Below, in pieces: positions 44,945 to 54,520 of a stretch of 64,000 nucleotides of DNA. The position numbers were made by a program, and so were the translations under genes. Position 1 is the stretch's first letter. Every line of letters begins with the position of its first letter. This DNA is from KBS-96 sp963722585 (lineage in GTDB: Bacteria > Acidobacteriota > Terriglobia > Bryobacterales > Bryobacteraceae), in the NCBI GenBank assembly GCA_963722585.1, contig CAVRNU010000051.1, positions 8,245 through 72,244 of the forward strand. The letters run 5' to 3'. Under the pieces are notes generated by a model that saw only the letters and a list, made by a program, of their open reading frames with translations, had not been told where the DNA came from and ran no database searches.

Positions 44945-47900
44945 CTAGAACAAGAACTTCAACGCGACCTGACCGATTCGAGGGTCTCTCGCTTGAGTCA
45001 CATATCCGAAGGTTCCGTTGTTGATATTACCGCTCGGATTCATGAATTGTGCATGGTTAAACACGTTAAAGAATTCGAAGCGGAACTGTACGATCTTGTT
45101 CTCTGTCAGATTTACGTCCTTCAGTAATGCCATATCCCAGTTGTTAATGCCGGGCCCATGGAAGGATCGCTTGTTCGCAGTGCCCAGTTGACCCAGCGGT
45201 TCCAGACTAAACAGACTGGTGTTGAAGTACGGCTGTCCTGAACGAGGGTTTTTGAAGTCAAGGTTGCCAGGAGTATAGTTGGGCGTGTCCACTTCGTTCC
45301 CGTTGGGTCCCGTAAAGGACGTTCCGAGCAAAGAACGATCATCGGATTCAGTCAGGAAAATGGGCAGTCCAGACGCAAACCGTGTCACCCCGGATACGAT
45401 CCAGCCGGAAGTTAACCGGTTTGGCTTGAACAAGCGAGCAAACGGCAGCTCATAATGATAGCTGATCACCACATTTTGCGGCACATCAAACGCTGACAGA
45501 GACCGGCTCAAGCGGTAATTCAGTGGGTTGATCTGATCACCCCATCCTGACGAGTCATCAATCGATTTACTCCAGGTGTAGCCCACGAGTAATTCGAGAG
45601 GACCGGAACGATGCCGCAAAGAAGCCTGAAGCGAGTTGTAATTCGAGTTCCCCATTGTAATGAAGTATCCGTTGCTTCCGAATGAGCTGCCGAGAGGATA
45701 GCGCGTTCCGTTTATAATCTGTCCATTTGCAAGAGTGTAGACTCCGTTTTCGCCGAAAGGCCCGCAGGTCGCGCTTCCGGGAGCCACCTGGTTCGGTTGA
45801 CTCGCGCTGAGACACAGGGCCGGATTTCCAACGTTAGCCTCGAGATCGCTAAGCAGTGCGTGGCCTTGGGTACCGACATAACTCAGACTTAAGACATTGT
45901 TATTCCCAATCTGCCGCTGGATAGACAAGCTGTAGTCCTCGGCGTAGGGCACCCGGTTCCTATAGTAGAAGCCAGGCGAACTGGAGATTGGCAAAAACTG
46001 CGCCCAATTAACCGAGTTGTCCGGATTCTTGGCCGAGACCCCAGGTGGCGGGAAGATTACCGGGAAACGCTGCCCTTCAGGATTGCCAGTTCCGCGATCC
46101 ACAAAAGGAGTGGCCAACAACGGCGGCTGCGGGCTCACATAGAAAAATCCGAAAGGCGCATCGCCGACCTCGTTGAACCCGGTGGCATCCTCAAAAGCGG
46201 TGTAGAACATTCCAAACGCGGCACGGATGCTCGTTTTCCCCGGGCCTCCGGTCAACTTTCCCAGCAGACCGCTGCTCCAATCGGGCGAATAGGCCAATCC
46301 AATCCTGGGGGCGAAGTTGTTGTGGCGAACTGGCGCGAGAGTCCTTGGAATTCCCGGGTCACCCGGAAAAACCCAACCGGTCGGCGCACCCGGAAACACT
46401 TGCGACTGAAGACCGGGTACGATCGTTTCGAGCTGGTTGTTTACTTCGTACCACGGCGAAGTGACCTCCCAGCGAAGGCCGTAGTTCAGCGTCAGATTCG
46501 GCTCGATTCGCCAACTGTCCTGACCGTACAAGCCGACGTATTTGGTTCGAGTATGTAATGGTAGTTGCACACCCTGCAAATAAGTACTGGGTGCGCCCAA
46601 CAGGAAATCGACAAAGTCACTGCCAGTCTCAGTTCCAGTGAAATTGAACTGTCCGTTGTTGTATCCCTGCTCTTTTTGTGTGATCTGATCATAGTGTCCG
46701 CTGCCACCGAACTTCAGTGTGTGGTTTCCCCTAACTACTGAGAAGTTGTCGATGAGTTGATAAGTGTTATTAAATTGATGCGTAGGAGCTACAGACACGC
46801 CGATAGAATAATTGTTAAAGATAAGAGATGGAACGCCTTCAATCGCGGGATTGAGAACATTTATGCCGAGGGTGTCGGGACCAGTGACAAAGCCTAGGGA
46901 ATTCAATGAGACTCCGAGTCCGCCAATTGGCAGACCGGAGATGTAGACGCTGCGCATAAACTGAGCCCGAAGTTCGTTAACCACCGTGGGGCTTATCACT
47001 TTTGTGTCGCTAACAGTCAGCATGTGGGCACGCCCGTCGGTCTGCGAATCAAAACCCGGCAAACTGGCCGTCGCATAAGGGCTCGTTAATGTGTAGTCAT
47101 CGATAAAATAGTAGGCTGACACCATACCGATGCGACTATTGGAATCCATCCGAAAACTTCCCTTATCGTCATTTAGCATTTGGTTATAAGCCGAAGTGGA
47201 GTAGTAGCTGCCGGAATTCGGAGTCGGAATGTATTTCAGGAGATTTTGAGCGACCGGGCTGATCGCCGATTGGGGGATGATGGCATTCGGGAACACGCAG
47301 GCCGTATTTTGTGTGCATCCAGGCGCGTAATACGATTCGCCAGGTGTTACCGGATAACCCAACTTTTGGGCAAGCTGGTTAGCCCAGTAAGCTCCTGATA
47401 CTGTTCCGGTCAGTACCGATGACATATCAGCAACATTGCCCAGTCGATCAGCTGGAGAGGGAACCAAAACGTTGCCCGTAGACTGCCCGAGAATTTGACG
47501 GGTTCCTTGATAGTCGCCGAAGAAGAAGAGCTTGTCTTTCAGAATTGGGCCGCCAAATGTCCCACCAAACTGGTTCTGGATGAATTTGCCGATCGTTGGG
47601 CTGAAAAAGTTGCGTGCGTCCAAATCAGTGTTTCTCAGGAAGTCGAAGACATCGCCATGGAACTCATTGGTTCCAGACTTTGTAATAGCATTTACGAGTC
47701 CCCCTGCATAGTTTCCGTACTCAGCGTCAAAATTGTTAGTAAGTATACGGAATTCGGCGATCGAATCCAGATTGGGCACAATGGCGGTTCCCATGTTCAC
47801 CCCCTCATTGACGTTTCCGCCATTAACCATGAAGCCGTTTGCCGATTCGCGCTGTCCGCTAACCGACAAACTGCCGGGATTGAGGTCACCGGATACGGGT

Positions 47901-48436
47901 GTTGCCGAATATTGGCCGGAGGTAACCGGGGCCACTCCGGGTTGAAGTGCAAGCAGGTCCGTATAACTTCGGCCATTTAACGGCACGGTTGTCATTTTGC
48001 TGCCGGTGATCACCTCACCCATTTGAGTGTTTGTGGTTTCCACCTGGACCGCAGCGGCATTGATGGTGACTTCCTGACTCGCTTCACCGACCTGCAGCCT
48101 GGCGTTGGCGGTGAGGGCCGAATTTACATCGAGAATCAAATCCGTTTCCTTGTAGTCCTTGAAGCCGCGGGTCTGGATCACCAAGTCGTAACGCCCTACC
48201 GGGAGAGAGGGAAACGAATAGTAGCCCTGCGCATCCGTGCGAGTTTGTTGCTTTATGCCCGTTTGCGTATTGATCGCCGTGACGGACGCGTCCGGGATCA
48301 AGGCACCGGAAGGATCGGTAACGGTACCCGAGATCCGTGCCGTGACGTCGGGATACGCGGGTACCGAATAGAGAAACAAGTATATAACAGCGCCTGTTAA
48401 TGTCGCGAGAAATCGAGCGATTTGACAGCGAAGCAT
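44945..48436 (-). CDS. Oar-type TonB-dependent receptor
   Basis: 1,163 aa from the ATG at 48436, chosen because GGGAG lies 10 bases before it and a signal peptide (LATLTGAVIYLFLYSVPAYP) follows; the upstream ATG at 48490 lacks a site. Carboxypeptidase-regulatory domain (ARISGTVTDPSGALIPDAS), plug (PLNGRSYTDLLALQPGV, near 160-175) and barrel to a C-terminal aromatic strand (IGQVALKFLF). Intact over 3.5 kb. The family imports large ligands across the outer membrane; with GH3 and a sugar-acid carrier nearby an oligosaccharide is likely. Candidate operator C lies 189 bases upstream. Confidence 0.9.
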   Translation of the reverse strand: MLRCQIARFLATLTGAVIYLFLYSVPAYPDVTARISGTVTDPSGALIPDASVTAINTQTGIKQQTRTDAQGYYSFPSLPVGRYDLVIQTRGFKDYKETDLILDVNSALTANARLQVGEASQEVTINAAAVQVETTNTQMGEVITGSKMTTVPLNGRSYTDLLALQPGVAPVTSGQYSATPVSGDLNPGSLSVSGQRESANGFMVNGGNVNEGVNMGTAIVPNLDSIAEFRILTNNFDAEYGNYAGGLVNAITKSGTNEFHGDVFDFLRNTDLDARNFFSPTIGKFIQNQFGGTFGGPILKDKLFFFGDYQGTRQILGQSTGNVLVPSPADRLGNVADMSSVLTGTVSGAYWANQLAQKLGYPVTPGESYYAPGCTQNTACVFPNAIIPQSAISPVAQNLLKYIPTPNSGSYYSTSAYNQMLNDDKGSFRMDSNSRIGMVSAYYFIDDYTLTSPYATASLPGFDSQTDGRAHMLTVSDTKVISPTVVNELRAQFMRSVYISGLPIGGLGVSLNSLGFVTGPDTLGINVLNPAIEGVPSLIFNNYSIGVSVAPTHQFNNTYQLIDNFSVVRGNHTLKFGGSGHYDQITQKEQGYNNGQFNFTGTETGSDFVDFLLGAPSTYLQGVQLPLHTRTKYVGLYGQDSWRIEPNLTLNYGLRWEVTSPWYEVNNQLETIVPGLQSQVFPGAPTGWVFPGDPGIPRTLAPVRHNNFAPRIGLAYSPDWSSGLLGKLTGGPGKTSIRAAFGMFYTAFEDATGFNEVGDAPFGFFYVSPQPPLLATPFVDRGTGNPEGQRFPVIFPPPGVSAKNPDNSVNWAQFLPISSSPGFYYRNRVPYAEDYSLSIQRQIGNNNVLSLSYVGTQGHALLSDLEANVGNPALCLSASQPNQVAPGSATCGPFGENGVYTLANGQIINGTRYPLGSSFGSNGYFITMGNSNYNSLQASLRHRSGPLELLVGYTWSKSIDDSSGWGDQINPLNYRLSRSLSAFDVPQNVVISYHYELPFARLFKPNRLTSGWIVSGVTRFASGLPIFLTESDDRSLLGTSFTGPNGNEVDTPNYTPGNLDFKNPRSGQPYFNTSLFSLEPLGQLGTANKRSFHGPGINNWDMALLKDVNLTENKIVQFRFEFFNVFNHAQFMNPSGNINNGTFGYVTQARDPRIGQVALKFLF

Positions 48437-48624
48437 TCTTCCACTCCCTTCGAGCAAACTCAAAGAATTCTGGCCAATGGGCCAACGCAAAAGCCACCCC
48501 TTTTAGCAGATAAGCGTCACCTCAGGCGCGGAACGTGGCGCGTCTCTGTCCAACCCCTGCGCGGCGGAGATCTGCGTGGCTGCACCGCGCGGCAAGTGCA
48601 TCCGGCACATTTCCGTTTGCAAAA

Positions 48625-48641
48625 GTATACAACTGATATAC
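48625..48641. promoter_or_regulatory. Candidate GntR operator, site C
   Basis: GTATA-CAACTGA-TATAC, perfect 5-base arms; upstream of the TonB receptor gene (start 48436). Confidence 0.5.
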
Positions 48642-48807
48642 AACCTCGAGCAAGAGCGAGATTGCTCCGGGATCTGCTCTGTTTGCATGCCCCCGCAGCC
48701 GGCTCTCGCGCGTCAGTTGTGAATCGATATCATGGCGAGCAGTCTGCAATGGCCCCCGTTAGCTGAGCATCCCCGATGCGCTTCATTGGCGCCGCCTTGC
48801 GTATCCT

Positions 48808-48826
48808 GATATACACTTCGTATATC
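48808..48826. promoter_or_regulatory. Candidate GntR operator, site D
   Basis: GATATAC-ACTTC-GTATATC, a perfect 7-5-7 palindrome containing ATATA-N7-TATAT. It lies about 90 bases before the SDR remnant and 300 bases before the enolase-superfamily gene. Confidence 0.55.
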
Positions 48827-48913
48827 TTTTCGGCTCTCTCGGGGCGACGACCGTAAGGCCTCACGTATTGGACCTTACTGGGAATCAAAGTAGATATTGC
48901 AAGCGCCAGATAA

Positions 48914-49108
48914 TTGTCCCGGCATGCCTATTTCTTCAACCAGCACTGTACAATCGTCGTCACTGGAGGCGGCAGCGGGATCAGGCGAGCGGTTTCATTA
49001 CTCTGCGCAACAAGAGGCGACAACGTGGCCATCCCCGATATAAATAAGGACGTGGCCCTCGGGACAACGGCGCAGGCCGGCGGTAAATCTTCGCTGGGGC
49101 TTCGGTAA
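48914..49108 (+). pseudogene. Short-chain dehydrogenase remnant (5' end only)
   Basis: 64 codons. It has the N-terminal Rossmann segment TIVVTGGGSGIRRAVSLL of SDR enzymes (usual G-x-x-x-G-I-G; here the last Gly is Arg), then NVAIPDINKDVA and AGGKSSLG, which is the beta2-alpha region of an SDR. The other about 190 residues are missing; 23 bases later the enolase-superfamily gene begins. So an internal deletion removed most of an SDR that once stood first in the rightward unit. Confidence 0.6.
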
Positions 49109-50248
49109 TTTTTCCTGGTTTCGAATAGCGATGCGAATTATACAAATACAGGCAGCGGGACTGCGCGGCGCCACGCCCGAGGGCGGCTGGTCAAACGAGA
49201 TCAAGCCAAGTGACTGTGTCCATACACTGATCACCGTGCTTACCGATGAAGGCGTCAGCGGATGGGGCTCGGCGTTTACGAGCGACGGGTTGGCCGAAGC
49301 AGCGTTGAAGGTATTGGGGCCCTTGTACCTCCGCGAGAACCCGCTTGAGCCCGAGCGACTCTGCGAAAAGCTTAGAGCACATACTTTCTGGCTGGGACGC
49401 GGCGGAAGCATCACGCATACGATCAGCGGGATCGACAGCGCCTTGTGGGACATTCTCGGGAAAGTAACGGGTCAGCGCGTGTAGGCCGACTGTTAGGCGG
49501 CCGGTATCGCGATCGAGTTCGTCCTTACCCGTCGGTTCTGATGCAGCAGCCGGAGCCGCCGGCAGATCATTTGAAGAAGATTCACGCGCAGGGATTCCGT
49601 GCCTTCAAGATTGGTTGGGGGCCGTTTGGCAGGCATAATCACCGTTTGGACGAACAGATCCTACAGGCTGCCCGCGACGCAATTGGGCCTGAGGGGCTGC
49701 TCACGGTTGATGCCGGGGCTAGCGATGCTTTCTGGAGTCAAGGTACAAGTGGGCACGTCGAACAGCGAAAATGCTAGCCGATTACGACGTATTCTGGTTC
49801 GAAGAGCCTCTGTGTCCGGATAACCTCCCGGACTGCGCGCTGCTTCGCAGGAACGCACCTCTGCTGATTGCCGGCGGCGAAGTACTAACGCGACGCCAGT
49901 CCTTCGTTCCGTGGTTGCAGGGACGCGCTCTCGACATCGTGCAGCCAGACGTGACGAAGGCCGGGGGTATTTCCGAGGAACGCAGGATTGCCTGGATGGC
50001 GGAAGAGAATGGCATTCGCTTTATTCCGCACGGGTGGAATACGGCTTTAGGCCTGGCTGCCGATCTGCACCTGGTTTCCGCGATGCAGCACGCCGATCTC
50101 TTCGATACCTCACGGGTTCTCCTTTTATTGACGACATCGTCGCGAGTCAGTGGCGGTTGGGTGAAGACGGGATGCTTGCGGTGCCAAACGGACCAGGTCT
50201 TGGCATTTCTCTCGATTTCGATTCCGTAGAAAAATACACCGGCGTGAG

Positions 50249-51678
50249 CTCGACTTTGTCCAATTGAAACGAAGGGAGGGTGAGATGATTTAAACAATTC
50301 TTAGCGAGAATGTTTTATGATCAACCTCCCCTCTGACTTCGCTCCGATCATCCTAGCATTTCAACCCATGATGCTCAATCGCACCTGGCAGCGTGCGGTG
50401 GTTTTGATGGTGGGCGCTATTTTGGCGCCAGGCCGACGGACGGTGTGCGGTATTTTGCGCATCATGGGCTTAGGCCAGGAGAAGCAGTTTCAGAATTTTC
50501 ATCGTGTTCTGAATCGCGCGGCGTGGGATCTGCGCCAAGGAAGCCGGATTTTGTTGGGTTTGCTCATAGATCAGTTCTCTCCTCAAGGTCCGCTGTTATT
50601 CGGTTTAGACGACACAGTGGAACGGCGTTGGGGTCCCAAGATTCGGGCCCGGGGAATTTATCGGGATCCAGTTCGCTCTTCGGAGAGTCATTTTGTCAAG
50701 GCGTCCGGCCTGCGCTGGCTTAGTCTTATGCTGCTGATCCGTATTGGGTGGGCGCAACGAGTCTGGGCACTTCCGGTTCTGACCAGTTTGGCGCCCTCGG
50801 AGCGCTACTACGAGAACGGAAACCGGAAGCCGAAGACACTGCTCCATTGGGCCCGGCAACAGTGTTTCCAATTGCGACGGTGGTTGCCGCGGCGGAAGCT
50901 AACGTTGGTTGCCGATGGTGCGTTTGCCGCCTTGGATTTTCTGTATCAGTTGCGCCGAGTCAACATCGCTTGCATCACTCGACTCCGCCTCGATGCCCGT
51001 CTCTACCAACCCGCTCCGGCGCGTTCACCCGGTCGTGCGGGCCGACCCCGCATAATTGGAGCCCGTCTGCCTTCTCTTCAACAGCGTATGGCTGATTCCA
51101 AGACCCGTTGGAAGAAAGCGCTCCTCCGGAACTGGTACGGCCGTGCTGGCAGAACCGTCGAGTTTTGCTCGGACACAGCCATTTGGTATCACGGCGGGCT
51201 GCCGTCCTCCCAGATCCGCTGGGTGTTGATCCGTGACCCGCAACGACGATTCGATCCGCTGGCCCTGTTGTCCACCGACCTCACCGCCGCACCTCTGGAT
51301 ATCATCAAGGCCTATGTCTGCCGCTGGCAGGTGGAAGTCACCTTCGAGGAATCCCGAGCTCATCTCGGCCTGGAAACTCAGCGCCAATGGTCCGACAAAG
51401 CCATTGCTCGCAGCACTCCGCTGCTGCTTGCTATGTTCTCCCTGGTCACTCTGCTGGCTTCTCGTTTGAGAAAGCAAAACCAAGTCTTGCCTTTGCAAAC
51501 CGCTTGGTATCAGAAATCCCTCCCCACCTTCTCCGACGCTTTGGCCGCAGTTCGCAAGCATCTCTGGAACGATTCTTTCACCTCTCATTCCCCCTCAGAG
51601 ATCAACCAATCGCCTTCGCAGCTTCTGGAACGATTCTCTGAAGCCCTTTGTTATGCCGCCTGATTGGACAAAGTCGAG
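50249..51678 (+). mobile_element. IS701-type insertion sequence, complete
   Basis: 1,430 bp. Perfect 16-base terminal inverted repeats (50249-50264 CTCGACTTTGTCCAAT and its complement at 51663-51678). Flanked by GTGAG on both sides (50244-50248 and 51679-51683), a 5-base duplication (IS701 usually gives 4). It holds one intact transposase. The host gene reads on in frame after removal, so the insertion is recent. Confidence 0.85.
50317..51663 (+). CDS. IS701-like (DDE_5 superfamily) transposase
   Basis: 448 aa, intact. It begins with the helical region (MINLPSDFAPIILAFQPMML), then the catalytic DDE set: LLFGLDDTVERRWG (about 90-103), LTLVADGAFAALDF (about 194-207) and WQVEVTFEESRAHLG (about 335-349, with the Glu). 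Such transposases cut and paste their element. The stop overlaps the right terminal repeat by one base. Confidence 0.85.
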   Translation: MINLPSDFAPIILAFQPMMLNRTWQRAVVLMVGAILAPGRRTVCGILRIMGLGQEKQFQNFHRVLNRAAWDLRQGSRILLGLLIDQFSPQGPLLFGLDDTVERRWGPKIRARGIYRDPVRSSESHFVKASGLRWLSLMLLIRIGWAQRVWALPVLTSLAPSERYYENGNRKPKTLLHWARQQCFQLRRWLPRRKLTLVADGAFAALDFLYQLRRVNIACITRLRLDARLYQPAPARSPGRAGRPRIIGARLPSLQQRMADSKTRWKKALLRNWYGRAGRTVEFCSDTAIWYHGGLPSSQIRWVLIRDPQRRFDPLALLSTDLTAAPLDIIKAYVCRWQVEVTFEESRAHLGLETQRQWSDKAIARSTPLLLAMFSLVTLLASRLRKQNQVLPLQTAWYQKSLPTFSDALAAVRKHLWNDSFTSHSPSEINQSPSQLLERFSEALCYAA

Positions 51679-51725
51679 GTGAGTATCAGTCCGAAAGAGT
51701 TTTCGATTTAGCCAGGAACAACGGA

Positions 51726-52217
51726 ATGTCCAAAGTGATCGGCTACTGGGTGACCACCGCAATCATCGAGTTCGAGCTTCTAGTGGGTGGCATAACGGAC
51801 CTGGTGCATGGGCGAGCCCTGCTTGTGCTCGGGCCGCCCGTGGTCGATATCCTGGCGCAACTCGGTTACCCGGTGTATCTGCTCACGATACTCGGGATCT
51901 GGAAAATCCTCGGAGCAATAGCCTTGGTCGTGCCTCGTTTCCCGCGGCTCAAGGAGTGGGCCTATGCCGGAGTCTTTTTCGAGATGACGGGCGCGGCTGC
52001 ATCGTGGATAGCGACAGGCGATAACACGGGCCAATTCATCGCGCCCCTCATCTTCGCTGTTTTTGCCATGGCTTCGTGGGCCCTTCGACCGCCCGCGCAT
52101 CTTGGGAATTCTATCTCCGGTCAAGATGAAAGCTCCGGACCTTTGATCAGAACACAGAAACGCTCTGTCGTTCTCGGAAACTTCAAACGGGCAAAAGAAG
52201 AGCCCGGCTACAATTAG
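51726..52217 (+). CDS. DoxX-like membrane protein
   Basis: 163 aa from the ATG at 51726; the open frame before it is IS sequence. Four hydrophobic segments (about residues 7-25, 46-66, 72-95, 100-120) and the pattern LGYPVYLLTILGIWKILGA are typical for the DoxX-like family (about 120-130 aa). The last about 40 residues (after ALRPPAHLG) are polar and not part of the domain. Function of the family is not settled; some link to redox balance in the membrane. It stands 14 bases after the end of the enolase-superfamily gene. Confidence 0.8.
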   Translation: MSKVIGYWVTTAIIEFELLVGGITDLVHGRALLVLGPPVVDILAQLGYPVYLLTILGIWKILGAIALVVPRFPRLKEWAYAGVFFEMTGAAASWIATGDNTGQFIAPLIFAVFAMASWALRPPAHLGNSISGQDESSGPLIRTQKRSVVLGNFKRAKEEPGYN

Positions 52218-52291
52218 GCGGTCATTAGCCAAACCGCTTTTTGGGGGCGACTTGCAAAAAGTGAATCAGCGGTTTTGCCAAATGGCCGCTT

Positions 52292-53428
52292 TCACCCGCA
52301 CACGTCGGGCAACTTGACCAAAAAGCGAATCTGACAAACCACGGGCTCCATTTGATGCCGGCAGGCCTCTTCAGGCAACTCGGCACTCATAACGGTGGTG
52401 AAGACCGCCAGCCTCCGGAATCGAGATGATCGGACCTGCTCCTGGAGGTTGTACATCGCGCGGTTCGGGACAATCCTTCTATAGCGCCAAATGCGTGCGT
52501 GTCCGATGATAATAGGCGCAATAGGCCCGGAGGTGATGTTTGAGACTGCGTTCATTGAACACGATGAAGTGATCCAAGCACTCCCGCCGAATGCTGCCAA
52601 TCACGCGCTCGATATACGCGCGCTGCCAGGGCGAACGCGGAGCCGACGATACTTGCTCGATTCCATCGTCTTTACCTGTTCCGCGAAATCATGCCCGAAG
52701 ATGCGATCGCGATCACGCAGCAAATATCGCGGTGCACTCTCCTACGGAAAGGCACTCCCGGAGTTGGTGCGCTGTCCACTCGGCTGTGGGATGGGCTGTT
52801 ACTGCGAAGTGAACGACGCGCCGACGCTCATGCGCCAACACCAGGAACACGTATAGGACTTCAAATCGAATCGTGGGCAGGGTGAAGAAGTCGACGGAAA
52901 CAGGACTCTGCAAATGGTTCTCCAGGAACGTTCGCCAGGTCTGCGAGGGCGGCTTTCGGCTGCGCACCAGGTACTTACTCACGCTGGTCTCGCCAAAATC
53001 GATGCCGAGCTTCAGGAGTTCGCCATGGATACGCGGCGCGTCCCAGCCGGGATTCTCACGGCTCGTGCGGCGGATCAGTTCGCCGAATCTCCGGTGATAC
53101 GCCCGAGCTTGCCTCGCCGGATCTTCCAGGTCCAGAACATGCGAAATGCTTTGCGATGCCAGGCAAGCAACGTGTCGGGCTTGACGATCACGAGCGCAGA
53201 GCGCCACGCCGCCCAGACCCGAGAAAGCCCAATCCACAACAGGCGATCCGAGTTGTTCAACAGCAGGCGTTTCTTTGCCGAGCGCTGAAGAACCCCGATC
53301 TGATGACGGAGCGCAACGTTTTCAAGCTGCAAAGCGGCGCGGCTTTTCAGTAGCGATGACAGCACGGCCAATGTGATTGAGAGCCACTCTGATGTCCAAG
53401 GAAGCACTTTGCGGAGGGTGTGCAACAA
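52292..53428 (-). pseudogene. Integrase-core (rve) transposase, decayed
   Basis: Pieces in at least three frames: 53075-53428 (LLKSRAALQLENVALRHQIG and SALVIVKPDTLLAWHRKAFR), 52713-53237 (WDAPRIHGELLKLGIDFGET; VSVDFFTLPTIRFEVLYVF; VHFAVTAHPTAEW) and 52292-52600 with the integrase end in other frames (RRECLDHFIVFNE, GGLHHRYE when repaired). The order HTH, 'P-R-I-H-G-E-L', first Asp in SVDFF and a C-terminal GGLHHRY is that of the integrase-like transposases common in Acidobacteria and Planctomycetes. Several shifts and a stop: inactive. Confidence 0.8.
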
Positions 53429-53468
53429 ACATTATCTCAACCAGTTCGACATTTACGACAGGCACAAC

Positions 53469-53837
53469 ATTCTGGGGGAATTATGGAGCCAGCGAACTGG
53501 TGCTCTCAGCACGCAGGTGTTGCAAGAGTTCTACGTCAACGTGACCCGAAAAATCGCATCACCACTATCCAAAGATTCTGCCAGAGCTGTCGTGAACAGT
53601 TATAAGATTTGGTCCGTGGATACCACTCCGGAGGAAATTTCTGCAGCATTCCGGATCGAGGATGGTGCCCGTATCGGCTCTTGGGACGCGCTGATTGTCG
53701 CGGCCGCGCTCGGGATTCTGCTTCGGCCTCACGGGCATCAGAGCACGCTGGCGCTCGTTTCTCCTCGTGATAGCCAGACAGTGAACCATTCTTTTGCAAT
53801 ACGCGATGCCACCGTAGGGCAAAGGCAATATTGTTGA
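53469..53837 (+). pseudogene. PIN-domain toxin remnant (VapC-like)
   Basis: The stretch ILGELWSQRTGALSTQVLQ, FYVNVTRKIASPLSKDSARA and GARIGSWDALIVAAAL matches the middle of VapC/PIN ribonucleases (the Glu in 'LQEFY' and the Asp of 'WDALI' are metal ligands). The N-terminal part with the first Asp is missing, apparently replaced by the transposase remnant at 52292-53428. After AAAL the frame is off and the last Asp region is not readable. No antitoxin gene is visible beside it. Inactive. Confidence 0.6.
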
Positions 53838-54131
53838 CAGAATACGCGTTGACGACTGCTCTTATTGCTTTGGTGCACCGATCTTGCAGGCGACATTGGT
53901 CTAAGTGGTCGTCTGGCCAACAGGGATTTCGCGTAATGATTTCCAAACCCGTTGTTGAAATACAGTGCGTTTCACATCGAACGGCAAATGGGAGATCGTG
54001 TGAAAGCGTCTCGACGAAATCAACTACACGCGTCACCAGATCATCGCAGTCCGAATTCGAGTGGACGAAACGCGTGCTAAGAAATCGCTGCTCAATTTTG
54101 ATCGAGTTGGTTCGAATCCTCCCCACGAGGA

Positions 54132-54290
54132 TCATACTATCGCTTTCTTCTTAGACGCGACCAGAATGGGCCAGAGTGAGGACTGACCAAATCCAAAGAG
54201 AATCTCCTCGCGCGGCTCGTTCCCCTGACCGCCCAGAAATTTGCGGATCTCGTCCGCCAATGCCTTTTGGCGCTTCAAATTCTTAGTCAT
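54132..54290 (-). CDS. Possible small protein, 52 aa
   Basis: ATG at 54290, TGA at 54132-54134. Charged N-terminus (TKNLKRQKALADEIRKFLGG), then EPREEILFGFGQSSLWPILVA and a Lys tail. The mixture of Lys, Glu and Leu looks like real coding sequence. Just upstream (54304-54485) another minus frame (AFEGTISFYDNARLRRIRVM) also looks coding but has no start and needs a shift, so the region may be one broken gene. Not recognised. Confidence 0.3.
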   Translation of the reverse strand: MTKNLKRQKALADEIRKFLGGQGNEPREEILFGFGQSSLWPILVASKKKAIV

Positions 54291-54520
54291 CGCCGTCGTA
54301 CAGTGTGATTATCCGCTACGCCGTCTTCTTGATCTCCGCATAGCATTGCGGTGCCCCGCGCCTGTCGACCGGTCGAACATGCCGTACCCGCGCATGACAC
54401 GGATGCGGCGAAGTCTCGCATTATCGTAGAAGGAGATCGTGCCTTCGAAAGCCTCGGCGGCTTCGTGATCACTGCCTACATGACAAGTTCAGATATGAAG
54501 CGCCGTGAGATCGGAATGAC

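Larger units (their letters stand above)
48491..48913. other. Divergent control region between receptor and SDR/enolase unit
   Basis: No gene seen. It holds two RTATA-N7-TATAY dyads (48625-48641 and 48809-48825), which also share the word CTGATATACA. Promoters for the leftward receptor unit and the rightward SDR/enolase unit should be here. Confidence 0.5.
49131..51711 (+). pseudogene. Enolase-superfamily (mandelate racemase type) gene, frameshifted and cut by IS701
   Basis: ATG at 49131. The N-terminal capping domain (VHTLITVLTDEGVSGWGSAF) is followed by barrel parts FKIGWGPFGRHNH, LLTVDAGASDAFW, VFWFEEPLCPDNL, IAGGEVLTRRQSF and IQPDVTKAGG-like DIVQPDVTKAGGISE; RFIPHGWNTALG carries the C-terminal His/Asn. 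Frame changes: a two-base GT repeat near 49482, one missing G near 49744 (QGYKWARRTAKML restored) and one near 50105. The IS at 50249-51678 then interrupts the gene; without it and one GTGAG copy the end reads KYTGVSISPKEFSI with TAG at 51709-51711. Likely a sugar-acid dehydratase (metal-binding D-E-E set visible). Not functional as given. Confidence 0.75.

Noticed and set aside
53536..54135. 199-aa minus-strand frame near the PIN remnant
   Set aside because: It covers the PIN remnant in antisense and has no coherent domain; only the separate 52-codon frame at 54132-54290 looks possible.
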